This document shows, piece after piece, positions 45,620-58,234 of a stretch of DNA of 64,000 nt. Within the stretch, counting starts at the first letter, position 1. Every line of letters starts with the position of its first letter. Position numbers and translations under genes: made by a program. The DNA is taken from positions 124,001 through 188,000 of the forward strand of contig NW_027478761.1 of assembly GCF_051014685.1 (NCBI RefSeq). The letters run 5' to 3'. This DNA comes from Ptiloglossa arizonensis. Lineage: Eukaryota; Arthropoda; Insecta; Hymenoptera; Colletidae. The notes below the pieces were generated by a model, which saw only the letters and a list, made by a program, of their open reading frames with translations, was not told the origin of the DNA and searched no databases.

Positions 45620-46720
45620 GTTAGACGCTATACGTCATACGTAATATGTAATACGTCATACGTTTTACGTTAATCTTTATACGTTATACGTTATACGTTA
45701 TACGCTATACGTTATACGTTATACGTTGTACGTTATGCGTTATACGTTATACGTTATACGTTATACGTTATACGTTATACGTTATACGTTATACGTTAGA
45801 CGCTATACGTTATACGTTACACGTTATACGTTATACGTTATACGTTATACGTTATACGTTGTACGTTATACGTTCTACGTTATACGTTATACGTTAAACG
45901 TTGTACGTTATACGTTATACGTCATACGTTATACGTTATACGTTATATGTTATACGTTCTACGTTATACGTTATACGTTAAACGTGGTACGTTATACGTT
46001 ATACGTTAAACGTTATACGTTATACGTTATACGTTATACGTTATACGTTATGCGTTATACGTTACACGTTATACGTTATACGTTATACTTTATACGTTAT
46101 ACGTTATACGTTATACGTTATACGTTATACGTTATACGTTATACGTTATACGTTATGCGTTATAGGATATACGTTATACGTTATACGTTGTACGTTATAA
46201 GTTATACGTTATACGTTATACGTTATACGTTATACGTTATACGTTATACGTTATACGTTATACGTTATACGTTATACGTTATACGTTATACGTTATACGT
46301 TATACGTTATACGTTATAAGTTATACGTTATACGTTATACGTTATACGTTATACGTTATACGTTATACGTTATACGTTATACGTTATACGTTATACGTTA
46401 TACGTTATACGTTATACGTTATACGTTATACGTTATACGTTATACGTTATACGTTATACGTTATACGTTATACGTTATACGTTATACGTTATACGTTATA
46501 CGTTATACGTTATACGTTATACGTTATACGTTATACGTTATACGTTATACGTTATACGTTATACGTTATACGTTATACGTTATACGTTATACGTTATACG
46601 TTATACGTTATACGTTATACGTTATACGTTATACGTTATACGTTATACGTTATACGTTATACGTTATACGTTATACGTTATACGTTATACGTTATACGTT
46701 ACACGTTATACGTTATACGT
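45620..46720 (+). repeat. Duplication D, copy 1
   Basis: Matches 47,125-48,255. The offset is 1,505 bp at gttagac (45620/47125), 1,561 bp after eight units present only in copy 2, and 1,533 bp at gttacac (46698/48231). It contains the 54-unit perfect run. Confidence 0.85.
46320..46697 (+). repeat. Perfect run of 54 units (longest seen)
   Basis: 378 bp of unchanged gttatac units lie between gttataa (46313-46319) and gttacac (46698). The homologous run in duplication D copy 2 is 50 units and that before duplication Q copy 1 is 47 units. Confidence 0.88.
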
Positions 46721-47453
46721 TATACTTAATACGTTATACGTTATACGTTATACGTTATACGTTATACGTTATACGTTATACGTTATACGTTATGCGTTAT
46801 AGGATATACGTTATACGTTATACGTTGTACGTTATACGTTGTACGTTATACGTTGTACGTTATACGTTGTACGTTATACGTTATTCGTTATACGTTATAC
46901 GTTATTCGTTATACGTTATACGTTATACGTTATACGTTATGCGTTATACGTCATGCGATATACGTTATACGTTATTCGTTATACGTTATACGTTAAACGT
47001 TGTACGTTATACGTTATACGTTATACGTTATACGTTATACGCTATACGTTATACGTTATACGTTATGCGTTATACGTTGTACGTTATACGTTATACGTTA
47101 TACGTTATACGTTATACGTTATACGTTAGACGCTATACGTCATACGTAATATGTAATACGTCATACGTTTTACGTTAATCTTTATACGTTATACGTTATA
47201 CGTTATACGCTATACGTTATACGTTATACGTTATACGTTAGACGCTATACGTTATACGTTGTACGTTATACGTTATACGTTATACGTTGTACGTTATGCG
47301 TTATACGTTATACGTTATACGTTATACGTTATACGTTATACGTTATACGTTATACGTTAGACGCTATACGTTATACGTTACACGTTATACGTTATACGTT
47401 ATACGTTATACGTTATACGTTGTACGTTATACGTTCTACGTTATACGTTATAC
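46698..47453 (+). repeat. Duplication Q, copy 2
   Basis: Direct copy of 40,300-41,055. It overlaps the junction of the two duplication D copies, so D and Q record separate events at the same place. Confidence 0.85.
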
Positions 47454-48255
47454 GTTAAACGTTGTACGTTATACGTTATACGTCATACGTTATACGTTAT
47501 ACGTTATATGTTATACGTTCTACGTTATACGTTATACGTTAAACGTGGTACGTTATACGTTATACGTTAAACGTTATACGTTATACGTTATACGTTATAC
47601 GTTATACGTTATGCGTTATACGTTACACGTTATACGTTATACGTTATACTTTATACGTTATACGTTATACGTTATACGTTATACGTTATACGTTATACGT
47701 TATACGTTATACGTTATGCGTTATAGGATATACGTTATACGTTATACGTTGTACGTTATAAGTTATACGTTATACGTTATACGTTATACGTTATACGTTA
47801 TACGTTATACGTTATACGTTATACGTTATACGTTATACGTTATACGTTATACGTTATACGTTATACGTTATACGTTATAAGTTATACGTTATACGTTATA
47901 CGTTATACGTTATACGTTATACGTTATACGTTATACGTTATACGTTATACGTTATACGTTATACGTTATACGTTATACGTTATACGTTATACGTTATACG
48001 TTATACGTTATACGTTATACGTTATACGTTATACGTTATACGTTATACGTTATACGTTATACGTTATACGTTATACGTTATACGTTATACGTTATACGTT
48101 ATACGTTATACGTTATACGTTATACGTTATACGTTATACGTTATACGTTATACGTTATACGTTATACGTTATACGTTATACGTTATACGTTATACGTTAT
48201 ACGTTATACGTTATACGTTATACGTTATACGTTACACGTTATACGTTATACGTTA
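47125..48255 (+). repeat. Duplication D, copy 2
   Basis: Direct copy of 45,620-46,720. It has eight extra units after its L3, including a second gttagac + gctatac pair. It contains the 50-unit run at 47,881-48,230 and ends in tttatac where copy 1 has ttaatac. Confidence 0.83.
47881..48230 (+). repeat. Perfect run of 50 units
   Basis: 350 bp of unchanged units lie between gttataa (47874-47880) and gttacac (48231). Confidence 0.87.
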
Positions 48256-49060
48256 TACTTTATACGTTATACGTTATACGTTATACGTTATATGTTATAC
48301 GTTATACGTTATACGTTATACGTTATGCGTTATAGGATATACGTTATACGTTATACGTTGTACGTTATACGTTATGCGTTATACGTCATGCGATATACGT
48401 AATACGTTATTCGTTATACGTTATACGTTAAGCGTTGTACGTTATACGTTATACGTTATACGTTATACGTAATACGTTATACGTTATACGTTATACGTTA
48501 TACGTTATACGTTGTACGTTATACGTTATACGTTACACGTTATACGTTATACGTTATACGTTATACGTTATACGTTATACGTTATACGTTATAAGTTATA
48601 CGTTGTACGTTATACGTTATACGTTATACGTTATACGTTATACGTTATACGTTATGCGTTATACGTTATACGTTATACGTTATACGTCATACGTTATACG
48701 TTATACGTTATACGTTATACGTTATACGTTATACGTTATACGTTATACGTTATACGTTATACGTTATACGTTATACGTTATACGTTATACGTTATGCGTT
48801 ATAGGATATACGTTATACGTTATACGTTGTACGTTATACGTTGTACGTTATACGTTATTCGTTATACGTTATACGTTATTCGTTATACGTTATACGTTAT
48901 ACGTTATACGTTATGCGTTATACGTCATGCGATATACGTTATACGTTATTCGTTATACGTTATACGTTAAACGTTGTACGTTATACGTTATACGTTATAC
49001 GTTATACGTTATAAGCTATACGTTATACGTTATACGTTATGCGTTATACGTTGTACGTTA
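48231..49060 (+). repeat. Duplication S, copy 1
   Basis: Matches 49,820-50,663, offset 1,589 bp at gttacac (48231/49820) and 1,603 bp at L1 (48385/49988 and 48924/50527). It overlaps duplication E copy 2. It carries a gttataa unit near 49,009 absent from its partner. Confidence 0.82.
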
Positions 49061-50310
49061 TACGTTATACGTTATACGTTATACGTTATACGTTAGACGC
49101 TATACGTTATACGTAATATGTAATACGTCATACGTTTTACGTTAATCTTTATACGTTATACGTTATACGTTATACGCTATACGTTATACGTTATACGTTA
49201 TACGTTAGACGCTATACGTTATACGTTGTACGTTATACGTTATACGTTATACGTTGTACGTTATGCGTTATACGTTATACGTTATACGTTATACGTTATA
49301 CGTTATACGTTATACGTTATACGTTATACGTTAGACGCTATACGTTATACGTTACACGTTATACGTTATACGTTATACGTTATACGTTATACGTTGTACG
49401 TTATACGTTCTACGTTATACGTTATACGTTAAACGTTGTACGTTATACGATATACGTCATACGTTATACGTTATACGTTATATGTTATACGTTCTACGTT
49501 ATACGTTATACGTTAAACGTGGTACGTTATACGTTATACGTTATACGTTATACGTTATACGTTATACGTTATACGTTATACGTTATGCGTTATACGTTAT
49601 ACGTTATGCGTTATAGGATATACGTTATACGTTATACGTTGTACGTTATAAGTTATACGTTATACGTTATACGTTATACGTTATACGTTATACGTTATAC
49701 GTTATACGTTATACGTTATACGTTATACGTTATACGTCATACGTTATACGTTATACGTTATACGTTATACGTTATACGTTATACGTTATACGTTATACGT
49801 TATACGTTATACGTTATACGTTACACGTTATACGTTATACGTTATACTTTATACGTTATACGTTATACGTTATACGTTATACGTTATACGTTATACGTTA
49901 TACGTTATACGTTATACGTTATACGTTATGCGTTATAGGATATACGTTATACGTTATACGTTGTACGTTATACGTTATGCGTTATACGTCATGCGATATA
50001 CGTAATACGTTATTCGTTATACGTTATACGTTAAGCGTTGTACGTTATACGTTATACGTTATACGTTATACGTAATACGTTATACGTTATACGTTATACG
50101 TTATACGTTATACGTTGTACGTTATACGTTATACGTTACACGTTATACGTTATACGTTATACGTTATACGTTATACGTTATACGTTATACGTTATAAGTT
50201 ATACGTTGTACGTTATACGTTATACGTTATACGTTATACGTTATACGTTATACGTTATGCGTTATACGTTATACGTTATACGTTATACGTCATACGTTAT
50301 ACGTTATACG
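48740..50310 (+). repeat. Duplication E, copy 2
   Basis: Direct copy of 42,930-44,480 with L3 at 49141 and L1 at 48924 and 49988. Together with D, Q and S it makes 45.6-50.7 kb the most heavily layered part of the right domain. Confidence 0.83.
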
Positions 50311-50663
50311 TTATACGTTATACGTTATACGTTATACGTTATACGTTATACGTTATACGTTATACGTTATACGTTATACGTTATACGTTATACGTTATGC
50401 GTTATAGGATATACGTTATACGTTATACGTTGTACGTTATACGTTGTACGTTATACGTTATTCGTTATACGTTATACGTTATTCGTTATACGTTATACGT
50501 TATACGTTATACGTTATGCGTTATACGTCATGCGATATACGTTATACGTTATTCGTTATACGTTATACGTTAAACGTTGTACGTTATACGTTATACGTTA
50601 TACGTTATACGTTATACGCTATACGTTATACGTTATACGTTATGCGTTATACGTTGTACGTTA
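49820..50663 (+). repeat. Duplication S, copy 2
   Basis: Direct copy of 48,231-49,060 with L1 at 49988 and 50527. It ends where a gatatac + gttagac pair begins, near 50,667. Confidence 0.82.
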
Positions 50664-51562
50664 TACGATATACGTTAGACGCTATACGTTATACGTTATA
50701 CGTTATACGTTGTACGTTATACGTTATACGTTGTATGTTATACGTTCTACGTTGTACGTTATACGTTAAACGTTATGCGTTATACGTTATACGTTATACG
50801 TTATACGATATACGTTATACGTTATACGTTATACGTTATACGTTGTACGTTATACGTTATTCGTTATACGTTATACGTTATTCGTTATACGTTATACGTT
50901 ATACGTCATACGTTATACGTTATACGTTATACGTTATACGTTATACGTTATACGTTATACGTTATACGTTATACGTTATACGTTATACGTTGTACGTTAT
51001 ACGTTATACGTTATACGTTATACGTTAGACGTTGTACGTTATACGTTATACGTTATACGTTATACGCTATACGTTATACGTTGTACGTTATACGTTATAC
51101 GTTATACGTTATACGTTATACGTTATTCGTTATACGTTATACGTTATACGTTATACGTTATACGTTATACGTTATACGTTATACGTTATACGTTATACGT
51201 TATACGTTATGCGTTATACGTTATACGTTATACGTTATACGTTATACGTTATACGTTATACGTTATGCGTTATACGTTATACGTTATACGATATACGTTA
51301 TACGTTATACGTTATACGTTATACGTTATACGTTATACGTTATTCGTTATACGTTATACGTTATACGTTATACGTTATACGTTATACGTTATACGTTATA
51401 CGTTATACGTTATACGTTATACGTTATACGTTATACGTTATACGTTATACGTTATACGTTATACGTTATACGTTATACGTTATACGTTATACGTTATGCG
51501 TTATACGTTATACGTTATACGATATACGTTATACGTTATACGTTATACGTTATACGTTATAC
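50664..51562 (+). repeat. Satellite with gatatac/gttatgc spacing pattern
   Basis: Satellite only, without L1 or L3. Near 51.20-51.55 kb it has repeating marks gttatgc, gatatac and gttattc in the order gttatgc, three to four units, gatatac, several units, gttattc. The same order recurs near 57.27-57.62 kb, which indicates a partial shared origin. Confidence 0.65.
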
Positions 51563-52822
51563 GTTATACGTTATTCGTTATACGTTATACGTTATACGTC
51601 ATACGTTATACGTCATACGTTATACGTTATACGTTATACGTTATACGTTATACGTTATACGTTATACGTTATACGTTCTACGTTACACGTTATACGTTAA
51701 ACGCTGTACGTTATACGTTATACGTTATACGTTATACGTTATACGTTATACGTTATGCGTCATACGTTATACGTTATACGTTATACGTTATACGTTGTAC
51801 GTTGTACGTTATACGTTATACGTTATACGTTATACGTTATACGTTATACGTTATACGTTATACGTTATACGTTGTACGTTGTACGTTATACGTTATACGT
51901 TATACGTTATACGTTATACGTTATACGTTATACGTTATACGTTATACGTTATACGTTGTACGTTGTACGTTATACGTTATACGTTATACGTTATACGTTA
52001 TACGTTATACGTTATACGTTATACGTTATACGTTATACGTTGTACGTTGTACGTTATACGTTATACGTTATACGTTATACGTTATACGTTATACGTAATA
52101 TGTAATACGTCATACGTTATACGTTATACGTTATACGTTATACGTTATACGTTATACGTTATACGTTATACGTTATACGGTATACGTTATACGTTATACA
52201 TTGTACATTATACGTTATACGTTATACTTCATACGTTATACGTTATACGTTATACGTTATACGTTATACGTTATACGTTATACGTTATACGTTATACGTT
52301 ATACGTTATACGTTATACGTTATACGTTATACGTTAGACGCTATACGTTATACGTTACACGTTATACGTTATACGTTATACGTTATACGTTATACGTTGT
52401 ACGTTATACGTTCTACGTTATACGTTATACGTTAAACGTTGTACGTTATACGTTATACGTCATACGTTATACGTTATACGTTATATGTTATACGTTCTAC
52501 GTTATACGTTATACGTTATGCGTTATACGTTATACGTTATACGTTATACGTTATACGTTATACGTTATACGTTATACGTTATACGCTATACGTTATACGT
52601 AATACGTAATACGTCATACGTTTTACGTTAATCGTTATACGTTATACGTTATACGCTATACGTTATACGTTATACGTTATACGTTAGACGCTATACGTTA
52701 TACGTTATACGTTATACGTTATACGTTATACGTTATACGTTGTTCGTTATACGTTCTACGTTATACGTTATACGTTAAACGCTGTACGTTATACGTTATA
52801 CGTCATACGTTATACGTTACAC
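51563..52822 (+). repeat. Tandem duplication F, copy 1 (1.26 kb)
   Basis: Adjacent direct copies. Offset is 1,260 bp at gttattc (51570/52830) and at the doublets (51794/53054), then 1,267 bp at gtaatat (52095/53362) and L3 (52627/53894). The end of this copy meets the start of the next at about 52,822, so the junction of a tandem duplication is visible. Confidence 0.88.
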
Positions 52823-54089
52823 GTTATACGTTATTCGTTATACGTTATACGTTATACGTCATACGTTATACGTTATACGTTATACGTTATACGTTATACG
52901 TTATACGTTATACGTTATACGTTATACGTTATACGTTCTACGTTACACGTTATACGTTAAACGCTGTACGTTATACGTTATACGTTATACGTTATACGTT
53001 ATACGTTATACGTTATGCGTCATACGTTATACGTTATACGTTATACGTTATACGTTGTACGTTGTACGTTATACGTTATACGTTATACGTTATACGTTAT
53101 ACGTTATACGTTATACGTTATACGTTATACGTTGTACGTTGTACGTTATACGTTATACGTTATACGTTATACGTTATACGTTATACGTTATACGTTATAC
53201 GTTATACGTTATACGTTGTACGTTGTACGTTGTACGTTATACGTTATACGTTATACGTTATACGTTATACGTTATACGTTATACGTTATACGTTATACGT
53301 TATACGTTGTACGTTGTACGTTCTACGTTATACGTTATACGTTATACGTTATACGTTATACGTAATATGTAATACGTCATACGTTATACGTTATACGTTA
53401 TACGTTATACGTTATACGTTATACGTTATACGTTATACGTTATACGGTATACGTTATACGTTATACATTGTACATTATACGTTATACGTTATACTTCATA
53501 CGTTATACGTTATACGTTATACGTTATACGTTATACGTTATACGTTATACGTTATACGTTATACGTTATACGTTATACGTTATACGTTATACGTTATACG
53601 TTAGACGCTATACGTTATACGTTACACGTTATACGTTATACGTTATACGTTATACGTTATACGTTGTACGTTATACGTTCTACGTTATACGTTATACGTT
53701 AAACGTTGTACGTTATACGTTATACGTCATACGTTATACGTTATACGTTATATGTTATACGTTCTACGTTATACGTTATACGTTATGCGTTATACGTTAT
53801 ACGTTATACGTTATACGTTATACGTTATACGTTATACGTTATACGTTATACGCTATACGTTATACGTAATACGTAATACGTCATACGTTTTACGTTAATC
53901 GTTATACGTTATACGTTATACGCTATACGTTATACGTTATACGTTATACGTTAGACGCTATACGTTATACGTTATACGTTATACGTTATACGTTATACGT
54001 TATACGTTGTTCGTTATACGTTCTACGTTATACGTTATACGTTAAACGCTGTACGTTATACGTTATACGTCATACGTTATACGTTACAC
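52823..54089 (+). repeat. Tandem duplication F, copy 2
   Basis: Second copy. It has one extra gttgtac (triplet at 53215, 53222, 53229) and a gttgtac + gttctac pair at 53313-53326 that copy 1 lacks. Its right half is also the left part of duplication G. Confidence 0.87.
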
Positions 54090-56925
54090 GTTATATGTTA
54101 TACGTTCTACGTTATACATTATACGTTAAACGCTGTACGTTATACGTTATACGTTTTACGTTATACGTTATACGTTATACGTTATACGTTATACGTCATA
54201 CGTTATACGTTATACGTTATATGTTATACGTTATACGTAATACGTTATAGGTTATACGTTATACGTTATACGTTATACGTTATATGTTATACGCTCTACG
54301 TTATACGTTATACGTTATACGTTATACGTTATACGTTATACGTTATACGTTATACGTTATACGTTATACGTTATACGTTATACGTTATGCGTTATAGGAT
54401 ATACGTTATACGTTATGCGTTGTACGTTATACGTTGTACGTTATACGTTATACGTTATACGTTATACGTTATACGTTATACGTTAGACGCTATACGTTAT
54501 ACGTTACACGTTATACGTTATACGTTATACGTTATACGTTGAACGTTAAACGTTCTACGTTATACGTTATACGTTAAACGTTGTACGTTATACGTTATAC
54601 GTCATACGTTATACGTTATACGTTATACGTTATACGTTGTACGTTATACGTTGTACGTTATACGTTATACGTTATACGTTATACGTTATACGTTATACGT
54701 TAGACGGTATACGTTATTCGTTATACGTTATACGTTATACGTTATACGTTAGACGCTATACGTTATACGTTACACGTTATACGTTATACGTTATACGTTA
54801 TACGTTATGCGTTATACGTTATACGTTATACGTTATACGTTATACGTTATACGTTATACGTTATACGTTATACGTAAATCGTTATAGGTTATACGTCATA
54901 CGTTATACGTTATACGTTATATGTTATACGCTCTACGTTATACGTTATACGTTATACGTTATACGTTATACGTTATACGTTATACGTTATACGTTATACG
55001 TTATACGTTATACGTTATACGTTATACGTTATACGTTATGCGTTATACGTTATACGTTATACGTTATACGTTATACGTTATACGTTATACGTTATGCGTT
55101 ATACGTAATACGTTATAGGTTATACGTTATACGTTATACGTTATACGTTATACGTTATATGTTATACGCTCTACGTTATACGTTATACTTTATACGTTAT
55201 ACGTTATACGTTATACGTTATACGTTATACGTTATACGTTATACGTTATACGTTATGCGTTATAGGATATACGTTATACGTTATACGTTGTACGTTATAC
55301 GTTGTACGTTATACGTTATTCGTTATACGTTATACGTTATTCGTTATACGTTATACGTTATACGTTATACGTTATGCGTTATACGTCATGCGATATACGT
55401 TATACGTTATTCGTTATACGTTATACGTTAAACGTTGTACGTTATACGTTATACGTTATACGTTATACGTTATACGCTATACGTTATACGTTATACGTTA
55501 TGCGTTATACGTTGTACGTTATACGTTATACGTTATACGTTATACGTTATACGTTAGACGCTATACGTTATACGTAATATGTAATACGTCATACGTTTTA
55601 CGTTAATCTTTATACGTTATACGTTATACGTTATACGCTATACGTTATACGTTATACGTTATACGTTAGACGCTATACGTTATACGTTGTACGTTATACG
55701 TTATACGTTATACGTTGTACGTTATGCGTTATACGTTATACGTTATACGTTATACGTTATACGTTATACGTTATACGTTAGACGCTATACGTTATACGTT
55801 ACACGTTATACGTTATACGTTATACGTTATACGTTGTACGTTATACGTTCTACGTTATACGTTATACGTTAAACGTTGTACGTTATACGTTATACGTCAT
55901 ACGTTATACGTTATACGTTATATGTTATACGTTCTACGTTATACGTTATACGTTAAACGTGGTACGTTATACGTTATACGTTATACGTTATACGTTATAC
56001 GTTATACGTTATACGTTATACGTTATACGTTATACGTTAATCGTTATACGTTATACGTTATGCGTTATAGGATATACGTTATACGTTATACGTTGTACGT
56101 TATACGTTATACGTTATGCGTTACACGTCATGCGATATACGTTATACGTTATTCGTTAGTCGTTATACGTTAAACGTTGTACGTTATACGTTATACGTTA
56201 TACGTTATACGTTGTACGTTATACGTTATACGTTATGCGTTATACGTTATACGTTATACGTTATACGTTATACGTTATACGTTATACGTTATACGTTATA
56301 CGTTATACGTTATACGTTATACGTTATACGTTATAGGTTGTACGTTATACGTTATACGTTATACGATATACGTTATACGTTATACGTTATACGTTACACG
56401 TTATACGTTATACGTTATTCGTTATACGTTATACGTTATACGTCATACGTTATACGTTATACGTTATGCGTTATACGTTATACGTTATACGTTATACGAT
56501 ATACGTTATTCGTTATACGTTATACGTTATACGTTGTACGTTATACGTTATACGTTGTACGTTATACGTTATACGTTATACGTTGTACGTTATACGTTAA
56601 ACGTTGTACGTTATACGTTATACGTCATACGTTATACGTTATACGTTATATGTTATACGTTCTACGTTATACGTTAAACGTTATGCGTTATACGTTATAC
56701 GTTATACGTTATACGTTATACGTTATAGGTTATACGTTATACGATAGACGCTATACGTTATACGTAATATGTAATACGTCATACGTTTTACGTTAATCGT
56801 TATACGTTATACGTTATACGCTATACGTTATACGTTATACGTTATACGTTAGACGCTATACGTTATACGTTATACGTTATACGTTATACGTTATACGTTA
56901 TACGTCATGCGATATACGTTATACG
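53230..56925 (+). repeat. Duplication G, copy 1 (3.7 kb)
   Basis: Matches 58,235-61,888. Offset is 5,005 bp at gtaatat (53362/58367), 4,998 bp at L3 (53894/58892), 4,970 bp at L3 55602/60572 and L1 56127/61097, and 4,963 bp at L3 56792/61755. Both carry gttagtc (T5G, A6T) near 56,155 and 61,125. Differences seen in this copy include a gttattc unit near 54,713 and a gatagac unit near 56,743. Confidence 0.87.
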
Positions 56926-58234
56926 TTATACGTTATACGTTATACGTTATACGTTATACGTTATACGTTATACGTTATACGTTATACGTTAAACGTTATG
57001 CGTTAATCGTTATACGTTAAACGTTGTACGTTATACGTTATACGTTATACGTTATACGTTGTACGTTATACGTTATACGTTATGCGTTATACGTTATACG
57101 TTATACGTTATACGTTATACGTTATACGTTATACGTTATACGTTATACGTTATACGTTATACGTTATACGTTATACGTTATACGTTATACGTTATAGGTA
57201 GTACGTTATACGTTATACGTTATACGATATACGTTACACGTTATACGTTATACGTTATACGTTATACGTTATACGTTATGCGTTATACGTTATACGTTAT
57301 ACGATATACGTTATACGTTATACGTTATACGTTATACGTTATACGTTATACGTTATTCGTTATACGTTATACGTTATACGTTATACGTTATACGTTATTC
57401 GTTATACGTTATACGTTATACGTTATACGTTATACGTTATACGTTATACGTTATACGTTATACGTTATACGTTATACGTTATACGTTATACGTTATACGT
57501 TATACGTTATACGTTATACGTTATACGTTATACGTTATGCGTTATACGTTATACGTTATACGATATACGTTATACGTTATACGTTATACGTTATACGTTA
57601 TACGTTATACGTTATTCGTTATACGTTATACGTTATACGTCATACGTTATACGTTATACGTTATACGTTATACGTTATACGTTATACGTTATACGTTATA
57701 CGTTATACGTTATACGTTCTACGTTATACGTTATACGTTAAACGCTGTACGTTATACGTTATACGTTATACGTTATACGTTATACGTTATACGTTATGCG
57801 TCATACGTTATACGTTATACGTTATACGTTATACGTTATACGTTATACGTTACACGTTATAGGTTGTACGTTATACGTTATACGTTATACGTTACACGTT
57901 ATGCGTTATACGTTATACGTTATACGTTATACGTTATATGTTATACGTTATACGTTGTACGTTATACGTTATACGTTATACGTTATACGTTATACGTTAT
58001 ACGTTATACGTTATACGTTATACGTTATACGTTATACGTTATACGTTATACGTTATGCGTTATAGAATATACGTTATACGTTGTACGTTATACGTTATAC
58101 GTTATACGTTATGCGTTATAGAATATACGTTATACGTTATACGTTATACGTTATACGTTATACGTTATACGTTATACGTTATACGTTATACGTTATACGT
58201 TATACGTTATACGTTATACGTTATACGTTATACG
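56926..58234 (+). repeat. Satellite linking the duplication G copies
   Basis: Satellite only. The part near 57.06-57.24 kb matches 62.10-62.28 kb (gttatag + gtagtac at 57191/62231, offset 5,040 bp). Near 57.85 kb it carries the gttacac, gttatag and gttgtac module otherwise typical of the left domain. Two gttatag + aatatac pairs lie near 58.06 and 58.12 kb. Confidence 0.65.

Noticed and set aside
50775..52337. A 520-codon + strand open frame, and more than a hundred similar frames across the window
   Set aside because: They are the automatic result of a stop-free 7-bp repeat read on the + strand. Starts and stops coincide with random variant units, frames overlap in all three phases, and there is no codon bias, ribosome binding site or conserved domain.
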